Positions 17,745 through 26,630 are shown, numbered from the stretch's first letter. The stretch is DNA of 63,853 nt from Clostridia bacterium (GCA_017387685.1 JAFOEU010000044.1:1-63853); one strand, 5' to 3'. Notes: a model not told the origin generated them from the sequence alone. Program-made: numbers and translations.

Positions 17745-19763
17745 TTAATCAGCTTCATAAAGCTCAAATTCAACTATTCGGAAATAGTGGGGGTTTGCAT
17801 TGACTTCTGCAACAACGCCGTATTTATCGTTGAATGCGGCAACGCCCGCTGCATCGCGGCTTCTCGGTGCGGTAAGAGCAAACATAACGTACTTCGCCTC
17901 AACCTTGCCGAAATCTGAGGTGATCTTATTGGTCGTTGCATCGACCTTTTCGTATTTCAGACCCGATGCGAGCTTTTCACCCGACCACGCGAGAGTCCAG
18001 TTCTCGCCGTCGGTGCTGACAAGAATGTCGAAGCCGTCGATATCGTAGGTGATTCCGCTGTTGTAGAGCGAGAAGGAATCGATGAAGGTCTGCTCATCAA
18101 GCTCAAATCGGAAGCCGCAGAGGTACTTGCCGTCCGCCGCGAGCTGACCTTTTTCGTTGTAAAGCTGTGAGATCGTAGTGTAGGATGCGCATTCCGACTT
18201 CGAGAAGCTCATCTTGAAATCGGTGTAGGTAGATTTAGCATCCTTATCGTAAACGTACTTGCCATCAGTCTGATTTGCGGGGTTCGAGATCGTGGAAAGT
18301 CCGAAGCTATCGGTCTTCGCGATCGCCTTGCCGTAGAGAAGATTGAAGGTGTACTGCTTGGTGGTCTTCGCGCCGCAGACGGTGCAAGCGCGTTCTTTCG
18401 TGCCCTTTGCCTCCGCAGTTGCCGCGATGCTGACGTACCAATCACCGTAGGTGTGCGGAACTGTCAGCTTGATGCTCTCACGCTTACCGCAAGCGGTACA
18501 TTCACGCGTTCTCTCGCCCTCGGAATTACAAGTAGGAGCCTTGATTTCCATCCACTCTGTGTAGGAATGAGAGGTCGCCGGCTTGTTGCCCGCCTTTTCG
18601 ATGTAGCTGTCGATCAGCGACTGAATTCGGAGCATTTCGGAGGAGGATGCGAGAACGTCCTCAAACTGAGTTTCCGCTGCGTTCGCATAGTAGCCCGTCG
18701 AGCGGTTGACGAATGAGTAATCAGCCCCCTCTGCCGATCTGCCCGTGAGTGCGCAGTAGGTCATAAGAGCCTTGATATATCCGGTGAGATAGTTGGGGTG
18801 AACGTTATCCTTGGTGATGACGAAATCGGTCTTGGTGTACTTGAACTCGGTATCCTTAATTCTGCCGTTCCAAAGGTCGGTGACGAGATCGCCCGCAGGG
18901 ATAACCACCCAACCGTCGGCAAGAGTTTTCTTGAGTGCCGAGCTTGTGGATGTGTTCTTGGTGTCATAGTGCGTGATCATAACGGCAAAGCGAGTGTCCT
19001 CGGGGAAGAGAGCGGCGAGCTGCTTGACCTGATCGTAGGAATCCGCGATCGAAGAGCCTCTCTGCTGGAAGATGACGATATCCTGATCGTAGAAGGCATC
19101 CATCTCCTTGCCGTCTTTGTTGTTATAATGGTTGGGGTGAAGCTCAAGCATGAGCTGATAGAGTCCGTAATCCTTGTAGCTTGAGGGGATGCCGTCGGTC
19201 GAAGCCTTATCTCTGCCGTCGGTAAAGCCCGCGCTGCCGTAGGTGAAGTTGGTGACGGTTACCTTGTCGCCATAAAATTCGGCAATCTTTTCAAAAACGC
19301 CCTTATTCTTCGTAGGATTGCCGTCCGAATTGATAACTACCTCGCCGTAATATGTCAGCGAGTTGCCCGCGAACATGATCTTCTGTCCGTCAAGTGTGGA
19401 CTCGCCCGCGGGAATAGCTTCCTCGATAGGCTCGCCGCAAACGGTACAAGCGGCTTTGCGCTTGCCGTCCGCGTTACAAGTGGGGGCGGAGAGAACTTCC
19501 CACGCGCCGTAGGAATGACCCTTGGGCGAGGTCTCCTCGCGCTTAACGTCACCGCAAGAGCATCTGCGCTCAAAATAGCCGCCCTCGGTACAGGTAGGAG
19601 CCTTCAACTCCTGCTCATATTCGTGAACGTGCTCGGTGGTTTCGACAGCCGGAGCGGATGTGGTGTCAACAGGCCCTTCGGGATCGGGCGCAGGCGGAGC
19701 TTCACACGCGGTGAAAAATGCAAGCAAAAGTGCGATCAATGATATCAAAAAAGCTTTTTTCAT
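17745..19763 (-). CDS. Surface lipoprotein with SGNH (DUF4886-like) hydrolase and C-terminal beta-sandwich
   Basis: A 672-residue lipoprotein. The signal peptide ends in a lipobox with Cys20 (AFFTAC), followed by a Pro/Thr linker. Two Cys-rich repeats (residues about 50-118) and two more after the catalytic domain share the pattern C-x9-C-x2-C with HSYG/W. Residues about 125-370 form an SGNH-type esterase: Ser in FAGNSLT (133-137) and Asp/His in DNVHPNYL. The C-terminal 180 residues resemble an F5/8 discoidin-like carbohydrate-binding domain. It probably de-esterifies or binds a glycan at the cell surface and feeds the cytoplasmic pathway of this operon. It lies 14 bases after the kinase gene. 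Confidence 0.75.
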   Translation of the reverse strand: MKKAFLISLIALLLAFFTACEAPPAPDPEGPVDTTSAPAVETTEHVHEYEQELKAPTCTEGGYFERRCSCGDVKREETSPKGHSYGAWEVLSAPTCNADGKRKAACTVCGEPIEEAIPAGESTLDGQKIMFAGNSLTYYGEVVINSDGNPTKNKGVFEKIAEFYGDKVTVTNFTYGSAGFTDGRDKASTDGIPSSYKDYGLYQLMLELHPNHYNNKDGKEMDAFYDQDIVIFQQRGSSIADSYDQVKQLAALFPEDTRFAVMITHYDTKNTSTSSALKKTLADGWVVIPAGDLVTDLWNGRIKDTEFKYTKTDFVITKDNVHPNYLTGYIKALMTYCALTGRSAEGADYSFVNRSTGYYANAAETQFEDVLASSSEMLRIQSLIDSYIEKAGNKPATSHSYTEWMEIKAPTCNSEGERTRECTACGKRESIKLTVPHTYGDWYVSIAATAEAKGTKERACTVCGAKTTKQYTFNLLYGKAIAKTDSFGLSTISNPANQTDGKYVYDKDAKSTYTDFKMSFSKSECASYTTISQLYNEKGQLAADGKYLCGFRFELDEQTFIDSFSLYNSGITYDIDGFDILVSTDGENWTLAWSGEKLASGLKYEKVDATTNKITSDFGKVEAKYVMFALTAPRSRDAAGVAAFNDKYGVVAEVNANPHYFRIVEFELYEAD

Positions 19764-19777
19764 TTTCTAATACTCCT

Positions 19778-21211
19778 TTACTGATGAGTTTTGCGCCAAT
19801 CTTTATATCTTTCGAATTTTTCGCGGTAGTATTCAGAATACTCGGAGGGCGAGACCTTAGTTTTCTCTCCCGAAAATTGCTTTGAAAGGGATGCGATATT
19901 ATCACCGCCGCAAGCCGCGAGCATTGCCGCGCCGAGAGCGGGTGAGTCGGTCTGTACCGAAGCGTAAACGTCAAGTCCCGTGACGTCGGCGATAAGACTC
20001 TGCCAGAATCTGCTTGCCGTCGCGCCGCCCGTCATAGTGATCGAGGTGACGTCGGTCATACCGCTTTTTTTGTATTCCTCGATAACGAGTGCGGTCTCGA
20101 ACGCCGCGCCCTCCATAAGCGCGAGGGCGAGGTCATATTTCCCGTGTCCGATCGTCATACCCGAAATATGTCCGCCGAGACTCTTGCCGATCAATAGTCC
20201 CGTTCCCGTCGCAGAGGGACGGAAGAAGAAATTATCGTTTTTGCCGCGCAAGTGTTCTGCTTCGGCGGAAAGCTCGGGGATGGGGGTATCCGTCAGCTTT
20301 GAAAGCCATTCAAATGCCGCGCCGATGCCCGTGACCGTCGAAAGGGCACCGTAGCCTCCCGCGGGGTGGATGCAGGGCGATATCCTGCTCTCGCCGAAAA
20401 GCGGCGCTTCGGTGACTCCAAAGAGCACCCAAGCCGTACCCGTGGCAAGCATAAGTTGACCGATTTCCACAATGCCGCTACCAAGCGAAGCGCAATACTG
20501 ATCGTGCGCACCGTTATAAACGCGTACCGATTCGGAGAGCCCGAGCTCACGCGCGGCATCTGCGGTAAGATTGCCCACAAACGCGCCCGTGGGTAGCGTT
20601 ACGGGGAGCTTATCCTCGGTAAGCGCGAGAAGATCGAGCATATCCGCGCTTATTTTTCCTTCATTTATATCATAAAGACGTCGGATCGCGGCGCAGGTGG
20701 GGTCCTCAACGATTCGTCCCGTCAAGCGTTGGTTGATAAAGCCGAGAGTTGAGGGGAAGGACGCCACTTTTTCATAGATTTCGGAAATATTTCGTTTCAT
20801 CCAAAGCAGCTTCGCCGCGTCCGCGTTCGGCTGCATACGCCAGCCGTATCGGCTGTAGATCAGATCGTTTCCGAATTTTTCTTTAAGCTCCTCGCTCTCG
20901 CGTGAGGCACGATTGTCCATCCACGAATAAGCGGGAGTGAGAGTTTTTCCGAATTTATCGAGCAAAACCGTCGCACCGCCCTGTGCGGAAACCGAGATTG
21001 AGCAAACCTCACCGATATTTTTTGCGACGATCTCGCGGATCGCGCTCACAGCGGCGGCGTACCAATCATCGGCGTTCTGTGTCGCCTCGGCACCGCTTGC
21101 GAAAAGCTCATACGTTTTCTTTGCCGTTGCAACGCACTCGCCGTTTTCATCAAGCGCGAGAGCCTTGAGCGAAGTCGTGCCGACGTCGATTCCTATGTAA
21201 AGCTTCATCAT
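19778..21211 (-). CDS. FGGY-family carbohydrate kinase
   Basis: A 477-residue FGGY kinase. The phosphate-1 loop IGIDVGTTSLKALALD is at 6-21. The central region has YSWMDNRA, SLGSGIVEIGQ and TGTAWVLFG, and the C-terminal ATP region has SITMTGGATASRFW. It resembles xylulokinase-like proteins; it should phosphorylate a ketose or polyol with ATP. Two ATGs occur in tandem at 21211 and 21208, and the first overlaps the aminotransferase stop (TGA shared), so translation is coupled. It presumably acts between the isomerase and the class II aldolase encoded on the other arm. Confidence 0.85.
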   Translation of the reverse strand: MMKLYIGIDVGTTSLKALALDENGECVATAKKTYELFASGAEATQNADDWYAAAVSAIREIVAKNIGEVCSISVSAQGGATVLLDKFGKTLTPAYSWMDNRASRESEELKEKFGNDLIYSRYGWRMQPNADAAKLLWMKRNISEIYEKVASFPSTLGFINQRLTGRIVEDPTCAAIRRLYDINEGKISADMLDLLALTEDKLPVTLPTGAFVGNLTADAARELGLSESVRVYNGAHDQYCASLGSGIVEIGQLMLATGTAWVLFGVTEAPLFGESRISPCIHPAGGYGALSTVTGIGAAFEWLSKLTDTPIPELSAEAEHLRGKNDNFFFRPSATGTGLLIGKSLGGHISGMTIGHGKYDLALALMEGAAFETALVIEEYKKSGMTDVTSITMTGGATASRFWQSLIADVTGLDVYASVQTDSPALGAAMLAACGGDNIASLSKQFSGEKTKVSPSEYSEYYREKFERYKDWRKTHQ

Positions 21212-22746
21212 TTTGATGCAATTTCGTCAATAGCGGCGCAGATAAAGTCGATCGCATCGCGGTCGGCAATGAGCGGAGGCTTGAAGAGGACTGCGGGCAG
21301 GCAGTTCTGCTTGTAGATCTGCGCGCTTGCATCGATGCAACGCTCGTGAAGCTCGCCCATAAAGGTCTTTGCCGCCTCGACATTCTCACAATGCATTGCC
21401 GCAAGAAGACCGGAGCCCTCGACCTTGGTGAACTTTTCGGGATACTTCTTGACAAGCTCGCCAAGCTTTTCCTCAAAATACGCGCAGTTTTCTGCAATTA
21501 TCTCTCTGTTTTCAAGCGCAAACTTCATTGTTACGAGGTAGGAAAGCGAAGCAAGCTCCTCCTGACCGTTGGTAACGAGCGCGCCGAACTGATTGAGATT
21601 GTCGTATTCGGCGGTGGTGATGACCTTACTTGCAGGGTACTCGCCGCCGGGGAAGCCCTTGCCGATGATAACGAAATCGGGCTTCAAGTCATAAAGTCGG
21701 AACTGGAACATTCCGTCATACCACATACAGGACTGAATTTCGTCCACCATAGTGGGAGTATCGTACTCGGCGCAAAGCGCGTGCGCACGCTTGAGGTAGG
21801 ACTTTTCAAGACGGATTCCGCCGTAGTTCATAAGGATGATCTCGTGCATAAAGCCGGCGGTCTTATAGTTGCCCGAGTTATATTTCTTGATCTTCGCTTC
21901 AAAATCGTCGATATCGTTGATAGAAACGGGAACGACCTTGTAGATCTCGGCGTTCTCCGATTTCGCGCGGATATCTTCCCAAAGACCGCGGAAGGTCTGA
22001 ATGAGGGTGGTTGTGCCGTGGTAATTTGCGGTAACTCCGCCAACCTTGTCGCCCATCACGAAGAAAACGGGGACTTTTCCCGCGTATTTGGGCTCGGGAA
22101 ACTCGGGGGAGAGCTTATAGAAGCGCGCGAGCATCATCTTGAAGCCCGCCTCAACTGCAAGCGAACCGGTTTCAAGGTTGATAACGCGGTTGAGAACCTT
22201 GGGCTCGGTTGATGCGATCACTTTTCCGATCTCTGCGGCATCATCCCAATCAATTCCGTTGACCGATGCGATCAGCTTTTCCTCGCAAAGGCGGGTGATG
22301 TGACCGCGTGTGTTGTTGTGCGTAGCGTTCGGGATTCCGAGAGCGCGCGCACGGTCGATCAGGCGGTAGCCGGGGAAGGCGTGACCGAGCGAGGCGTGAT
22401 AGTGCTCGCTCTTGCCGATGAAGTAGAGCTTGCCGTCCTCGCCGATGCGGAAATATCCGCGTGCCGCAACGGGAGCCGCATCACGGCTTGCCGCCTTGCG
22501 GAAGGAATCGGTGGGCGCGCCCGCGGTAATCTCGGGCATCGGATCAATTACCTGCTCGCCGACCTGCGCGAGCATTTCGGAATTCTTCTTCTGCACGCAC
22601 TCGGGGAAGAAATCGACCTTATCGTTCGCGAGAGCCGCGGCTTCACCAAGACTCAGCGCGCCGAGTGCATAATTCGCCGCCACAACGGCGTTTGTATATT
22701 CCTTGCCGAGCAGATCGGCAAGCGACATAGTTACGTTCTTGAACAT
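21208..22746 (-). CDS. Class III PLP-dependent aminotransferase-like protein
   Basis: A 512-residue fold-type I PLP enzyme. The cofactor Asp is in MVDEIQSCMW near 331 and the Schiff-base Lys in FVIIGKGFPGGEYPAS near 352. A substrate loop contains ATHNNTRGH. About 100 N-terminal residues before the usual class III core are extra. Class III enzymes include aminosugar, omega-amino acid and glutamate-semialdehyde aminotransferases/mutases. Its place between a Gfo/Idh/MocA dehydrogenase and a sugar kinase is unusual for a simple sugar pathway. It suggests an amino-sugar or amino-cyclitol step. This is inference from context. Confidence 0.78.
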   Translation of the reverse strand: MFKNVTMSLADLLGKEYTNAVVAANYALGALSLGEAAALANDKVDFFPECVQKKNSEMLAQVGEQVIDPMPEITAGAPTDSFRKAASRDAAPVAARGYFRIGEDGKLYFIGKSEHYHASLGHAFPGYRLIDRARALGIPNATHNNTRGHITRLCEEKLIASVNGIDWDDAAEIGKVIASTEPKVLNRVINLETGSLAVEAGFKMMLARFYKLSPEFPEPKYAGKVPVFFVMGDKVGGVTANYHGTTTLIQTFRGLWEDIRAKSENAEIYKVVPVSINDIDDFEAKIKKYNSGNYKTAGFMHEIILMNYGGIRLEKSYLKRAHALCAEYDTPTMVDEIQSCMWYDGMFQFRLYDLKPDFVIIGKGFPGGEYPASKVITTAEYDNLNQFGALVTNGQEELASLSYLVTMKFALENREIIAENCAYFEEKLGELVKKYPEKFTKVEGSGLLAAMHCENVEAAKTFMGELHERCIDASAQIYKQNCLPAVLFKPPLIADRDAIDFICAAIDEIASK

Positions 22747-22758
22747 ATCAGTACCTCT

Positions 22759-23898
22759 TTACTCAATATCAATAATTCTTCCTTCTTTGTGCGAAATAAG
22801 CGCGGCGGTCTGGAGCTTGTGAGAAAGCTCGGTCTCCTCGGGTCGAACGCATCCGAAGGGGATCTCGATACCCGAAAGCTCGCAAATGAACGCGCCCCAC
22901 ATCTGAAGGATCGAATCGGCAAAGCCGAACTCGAAGATGCCGCCCGTGATCGAGGGGATCATCGGCTTGTTGCCGAGATTGATGCGGCACCACGCCTGCT
23001 CCTTATCCCAGCTCTGTGTGTAGAGGAACGCGCCGGGATCGTTGGTCGAGAATTTCGCCGATGCCTCTATGCCGTAGACCTCGAGCTTCCATTCGTTGGT
23101 CGAGCCGGGCGAGAGGCGGCGGGTTTCGTAGATCATCGGGAAGGTTGAGCCGTCCTTATCGAGAACGTCACAGACGAGAAGCGCATTATCCCAGGTTTCG
23201 CAAGGAACTCTGCCGCCCTTGCCGTCGGGGCGCTCGGTGACGATGTTGGAGAGCTTTGCAAAGACGTTGAGCGGCTTCCAACCCATGCGGAAAGGCACGT
23301 GCTCGGTGTGAAGTCCGAGGTCGCCCATACAACCGTACTCGCCGTTGATCGAGAGAGTGCGCTTCCAGTTGATCGGCTTGCTCAGGTCCATATCGCTCGA
23401 GTGGCAGAACGCCGAGCGGACCTCGATGATCTTGCCGAATTTGCCGTCTCGGATCCATTCGATCAGCTTTTGGCAAGCAGGGTAGAAGGGGAATTCGCTC
23501 GAGCAGCGAACCATAACCTCGGGATGCGCCTTTATAGCTTCCATAATTTTGCGGTTTGCCTCGATGTCTATTCCGAAAGGCTTCTCTCCGAGGAGATGCT
23601 TGCCCGCACTTATGATGTCGATATAGATCTGCTCGTGCAGATTGTGCGGAACGGCGCAGTAAACTGCGTCGATGTCATCCTTCGCGAGGAGCTCGCGGTA
23701 GTCGGCGGTCGAGTATTTTACGCTGTCGAAATTATCTGTAAACCAAGTTCTTGCCGCCTCGTTTACGTCGGAAACGCCGACGATCACGGGCGCGGGGATA
23801 TCCTTTGTGAGATGGCACCATCTTGCCGCGGCGGAGGCGAATTCGCGTCCCATAAGTCCGCAGCCGATAACGGCAAATCTGATCGTTTTTTTATTCAT
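22759..23898 (-). CDS. Gfo/Idh/MocA-family oxidoreductase
   Basis: A 379-residue NAD(P)-dependent dehydrogenase. The Rossmann site is VIGCGLMGREFASA (residues 9-22) and the family's catalytic lysine motif AGKHLLGEKPFGID lies near 100-113. The C-terminal half is the usual alpha/beta substrate domain. Family members oxidise sugars, inositols and related polyols. It is the first gene of the six-gene minus-strand operon and has a strong promoter facing the DeoR regulator. GAGGTG precedes the ATG. Confidence 0.9.
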   Translation of the reverse strand: MNKKTIRFAVIGCGLMGREFASAAARWCHLTKDIPAPVIVGVSDVNEAARTWFTDNFDSVKYSTADYRELLAKDDIDAVYCAVPHNLHEQIYIDIISAGKHLLGEKPFGIDIEANRKIMEAIKAHPEVMVRCSSEFPFYPACQKLIEWIRDGKFGKIIEVRSAFCHSSDMDLSKPINWKRTLSINGEYGCMGDLGLHTEHVPFRMGWKPLNVFAKLSNIVTERPDGKGGRVPCETWDNALLVCDVLDKDGSTFPMIYETRRLSPGSTNEWKLEVYGIEASAKFSTNDPGAFLYTQSWDKEQAWCRINLGNKPMIPSITGGIFEFGFADSILQMWGAFICELSGIEIPFGCVRPEETELSHKLQTAALISHKEGRIIDIE

Positions 23899-23935
23899 TT
23901 CAACACCTCATATAGTTAATATAATTATATATTGT

Positions 23936-23964
23936 ATTATACACATATTTTGCACGCTTGTCAA
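23936..23964 (-). promoter_or_regulatory. Promoter of six-gene sugar operon
   Basis: Minus strand TTGACA, 17-base spacer, TATAAT, ending 38 bases before the start codon of the Gfo/Idh/MocA gene. Confidence 0.8.
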
Positions 23965-23991
23965 TGCCTTTGAAGCAAAAAGTCAAAATAA

Positions 23992-24095
23992 TCAAAATTT
24001 GACGGAAACATTCAAAATTTGAAGGAATTTCGATCAACATTGAAAGAAATTTATAAAAGTTTCAAAATCCACTTGACAAATTCCGTCAAATGTGG
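23992..24095. promoter_or_regulatory. Operator-like array for the DeoR regulator
   Basis: The motif TCAAAATTTGA(C/A)GGAA occurs at 23992-24008 and 24012-24028, spaced by 20 bases (two helix turns). A weaker copy (ATCAACATTGAAAGAAATTT) starts at 24033. An inverted copy (AATTCCGTCAAATGTGG) at 24080-24096 overlaps the + strand promoter spacer. Repeated half-sites around the divergent promoters fit DeoR-type repression of both arms and autoregulation. Confidence 0.65.
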
Positions 24096-24105
24096 TAGCA
24101 TAATT
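24074..24105 (+). promoter_or_regulatory. Promoter of deoR-aldolase-HAD arm
   Basis: TTGACA at 24074-24079, with either TAGCAT (spacing 17) or CATAAT (spacing 20) as -10. It is overlapped by an inverted operator motif. Confidence 0.6.
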
Positions 24106-24130
24106 ACAATACGTTTTGAAAGGACTCGAT

Positions 24131-24919
24131 ATGAACAAGGCTGAATTACGGGAAAAGGACATAATGACGCTCTTGCGCGTTTCGGGGAAGGTCAGCGTCG
24201 CGGAGGCGATGGCTCTGCTCGACGTTTCGGAATCCACGGTGCGCCGTCTTTTTAATAAGCTTGAAGCCGACGGCTCTGCGGTTCGCACCTATCGCGGCAT
24301 CAGCATAAATACCGTTTCGGGCACGCGCGAATCCTACTCCTTTGAGCGGAATGAGCTTTACCGATCTAATGAAAAAATTATGATAGGCGAAGCAGCAGAA
24401 CGCTTGATCGAGGAGGGCGATACACTTTATCTCGACTCGGGAACGACCGTGTTGCGGCTATGCTCCGCAATGGCGCGCGCGGCGGCGGTGAACGGCGAAA
24501 GGTATTCAGCCGTAACCGTGTTCACAAACTCGCTTGCCAATCTCAATCTGCTCAAGGATCGTATGAACGTCTGCCTGATCGGCGGCGAATTTCGCCCTCA
24601 CAGACAGGATTTTTGCGGATATCTGACCGACGAGGTCATCAAAAAGCTTCATTTCACCAAATGCTTCGTCGGCGCGGACGGATTTTCTGTCAAAAACGGA
24701 CTCACGGCATCGGATTTTGACACCGCAAGGATAAATCAGCTCGTCGTTGCGAGCTCGGACAAGCGAATTTTGCTTGCCGACACCTCAAAAGCGGGCAAGG
24801 CATCGGTCATTCACTATGCGCCGATCGAGTCGGTTGATACCCTCGTGACGAATAAGTGGCTCGACTCCGATATCAAGGCGGAGCTGATAGAAAAGAATAT
24901 TAATATTATTGAGGCATAG
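24131..24919 (+). CDS. DeoR/GlpR-family transcriptional repressor
   Basis: A 262-residue DeoR-family regulator. The N-terminal winged helix has the family pattern VSVAEAMALLDVSESTVRRL (residues about 18-37). The C-terminal sugar-phosphate isomerase-like effector domain contains LYLDSGTTVLRL and LIGGEFRPH. Such proteins usually repress sugar genes and are released by a sugar phosphate. It faces the six-gene operon across an operator-rich gap and leads its own aldolase-phosphatase arm. Start chosen at 24131, with GAAGGA 6 bases upstream. Confidence 0.92.
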   Translation: MNKAELREKDIMTLLRVSGKVSVAEAMALLDVSESTVRRLFNKLEADGSAVRTYRGISINTVSGTRESYSFERNELYRSNEKIMIGEAAERLIEEGDTLYLDSGTTVLRLCSAMARAAAVNGERYSAVTVFTNSLANLNLLKDRMNVCLIGGEFRPHRQDFCGYLTDEVIKKLHFTKCFVGADGFSVKNGLTASDFDTARINQLVVASSDKRILLADTSKAGKASVIHYAPIESVDTLVTNKWLDSDIKAELIEKNINIIEA

Positions 24920-24932
24920 AAAGGAATAAATT

Positions 24933-25763
24933 ATGTTAGTTACACTTAACGAAGTTTTAAGAGATGCAAAAAAGAACAAATACGCGGTCGGACTTTTCAA
25001 CACGGTTAATCTCGAGATGGCTGTCGGAGTTCTCGCGGCGGCTGAGGAGCTTCGCTCGCCCGTCATCATCGGCAGCGCGGAATGTCTGCTCTGCTATTCG
25101 GGACTTGACGATCTCGCAAATATGCTCCTGCCGATGGCAAAGCGCGCGAGTGTGCCCGTTGTGCTCCATTTTGACCACGGACTTACCGAGGAAAACGTCA
25201 AAAAGGCGATTGCACTCGGCTTTTCGTCGGTAATGTACGATTGCTCGACCCTCGGATTTGAGGAAAACCTCTCTGCGGTCAAGGGCATCTGCGACTATTC
25301 GCACTCCAAGGGCATCACTGTCGAGGCAGAGATCGGTCACGTCGGCACCGACGAGATCTGCGCTCCCGCGGATGCATATACCGACCCTGACGAGGCAAAG
25401 AGATTTGCCGAGTTCACGGGCTGTGATGCGCTTGCTATCGCGGTCGGAACCTCGCACGGCGCGTATAAGTTCAAGCCTCAGCTTGATTTTGACCGTATCG
25501 AGAAGATCGCATCGATGATCGACGCGCCCCTCGTTCTCCACGGCGGCTCGGGACTCAGCGACGACGATTTCCGCCGCGCGATCGCTTGCGGTATTTCGAA
25601 GATCAATATTTTCACCGATATCAACGTCGCTTGCGTCAAGGCGGCGCACGATGCTTACGCCGAGGGCAAGGGAATGACCGACGTTATGGGCGCGATGAGC
25701 GAGGCGGTCAAGCAGGCAACGATGAAGAAGATGCTCCTCTTCGGTTCGAATGGTCGCGCGTAA
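24933..25763 (+). CDS. Class II fructose/tagatose-bisphosphate-type aldolase
   Basis: A 276-residue zinc aldolase of the FbaA/GatY family. It has the catalytic Asp and zinc His in LHFDHG near 81, EAEIGHVG near 133, HGGSGL near 202 and the phosphate site KINIFTDIN near 224. Class II aldolases cleave ketose 1-phosphates or 1,6-bisphosphates to DHAP and an aldehyde. It follows deoR by 13 bases. It is the natural end of an isomerase-kinase-aldolase route whose other enzymes are encoded on the divergent arm. Confidence 0.9.
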   Translation: MLVTLNEVLRDAKKNKYAVGLFNTVNLEMAVGVLAAAEELRSPVIIGSAECLLCYSGLDDLANMLLPMAKRASVPVVLHFDHGLTEENVKKAIALGFSSVMYDCSTLGFEENLSAVKGICDYSHSKGITVEAEIGHVGTDEICAPADAYTDPDEAKRFAEFTGCDALAIAVGTSHGAYKFKPQLDFDRIEKIASMIDAPLVLHGGSGLSDDDFRRAIACGISKINIFTDINVACVKAAHDAYAEGKGMTDVMGAMSEAVKQATMKKMLLFGSNGRA

Positions 25764-25764
25764 A

Positions 25765-26430
25765 ATGAAGATAAAAGGCGCAATTTTTGATATGGACGGC
25801 ACTCTGCTCGATTCGCTCTGGGGTTGGGAAGAGCTCTGGGATTGGGGCGGCAAGAAGTACCTCGGAATCGAGGGATACCGTCCCCCCATCGAGATCGACA
25901 AAGCGGTGCGCACGATGGTGCTTTATGATGCGATGGTGTACGTTCACGATCATCTCGGCTTCGGCCCCGCAGAGGAGCTTGTACAGCATTTCAATGATGT
26001 TCTGCCCGAGCTTTACAGAACACGTTTCGGTCTGAAGGACGGCGTTCGTGAATTTCTTGATTACTGTTACGAAAACGGCATCCCGATGTGCCTCGCCTCG
26101 GCGACCGAGAAGCTTTATATCAACACAGCACTCGACCGCCACGGTATGCGCAAGTATTTCAAGGCGGTGCTTTCCTGTGCCGACATCGGCAAGGGTAAGG
26201 AGGAGCCCGACATTTTCGAAGCCGCGCTCGCCGTCCTCGGTACGCCGAAGGAGGAGACCTACGTTTTCGAGGACTCCTACGTCGCCCTCGAGACGTCCGT
26301 CAAGGCGGGATTCCCGACCGTCGGCATCTACGACTGCCACGCCTTCGAGCAGGAAAGGTTGAAGAAATCAGCTACCTACTACATAGCCGAAGGCGAGACG
26401 ATGATGAAGCTTGTGCCTTTTGAGAAATGA
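25765..26430 (+). CDS. HAD-family phosphatase (beta-phosphoglucomutase-like)
   Basis: Motif I is FDMDGTLLDSLW at residues 7-18, SATEKLY holds the motif II Ser/Thr near 112, and VFEDSYVALE is motif IV near 166. The cap insertion after motif I marks it as a subfamily I HAD protein. No ribosome binding site is seen for either the ATG at 25765 or the in-frame ATG at 25750, which overlaps the aldolase end. Translation is probably coupled to the aldolase. It may dephosphorylate a dead-end or product sugar phosphate of this regulon. Confidence 0.85.
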   Translation: MKIKGAIFDMDGTLLDSLWGWEELWDWGGKKYLGIEGYRPPIEIDKAVRTMVLYDAMVYVHDHLGFGPAEELVQHFNDVLPELYRTRFGLKDGVREFLDYCYENGIPMCLASATEKLYINTALDRHGMRKYFKAVLSCADIGKGKEEPDIFEAALAVLGTPKEETYVFEDSYVALETSVKAGFPTVGIYDCHAFEQERLKKSATYYIAEGETMMKLVPFEK

Positions 26431-26434
26431 TATG

Positions 26435-26470
26435 AAAAACCACCGTTCCGTAATTGGAACGGTGGTTTTT
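26435..26470 (+). terminator. Terminator of deoR arm
   Basis: AAAAACCACCGTTCC pairs with GGAACGGTGGTTTTT (15 bp) directly after the HAD stop. Confidence 0.9.
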
Positions 26471-26477
26471 GTGTGTT

Positions 26478-26630
26478 GAAGGAGCAAAAATCTCCCGCAA
26501 GGGGAGATTTTACTCCTTCCGGAATGTCGCCGGGACGGCGCCATTCCGAAGCACATGAGAGTGTTTCGCCCTCTGCGGAGGGCGACTTAAGGCTCTGCCT
26601 TAAGAATCCGCGAACTTTTGAAAAAGTTCG
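26478..26630. repeat. Cluster of unrelated palindromes in gene-free stretch
   Basis: In the 302-base gap 26431-26732 I see no gene. Successive hairpins occupy it: GAAGGAG...CTCCTTC enclosing AAATCTCCC/GGGAGATTT (26478-26519), CGCCCTC/GAGGGCG (26567-26584), CTTAAGGC/GCCTTAAG (26586-26604) and CGAACTTT/AAAGTTCG (26611-26630). The stems differ in sequence, so these are not copies of one repeat. Confidence 0.55.
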
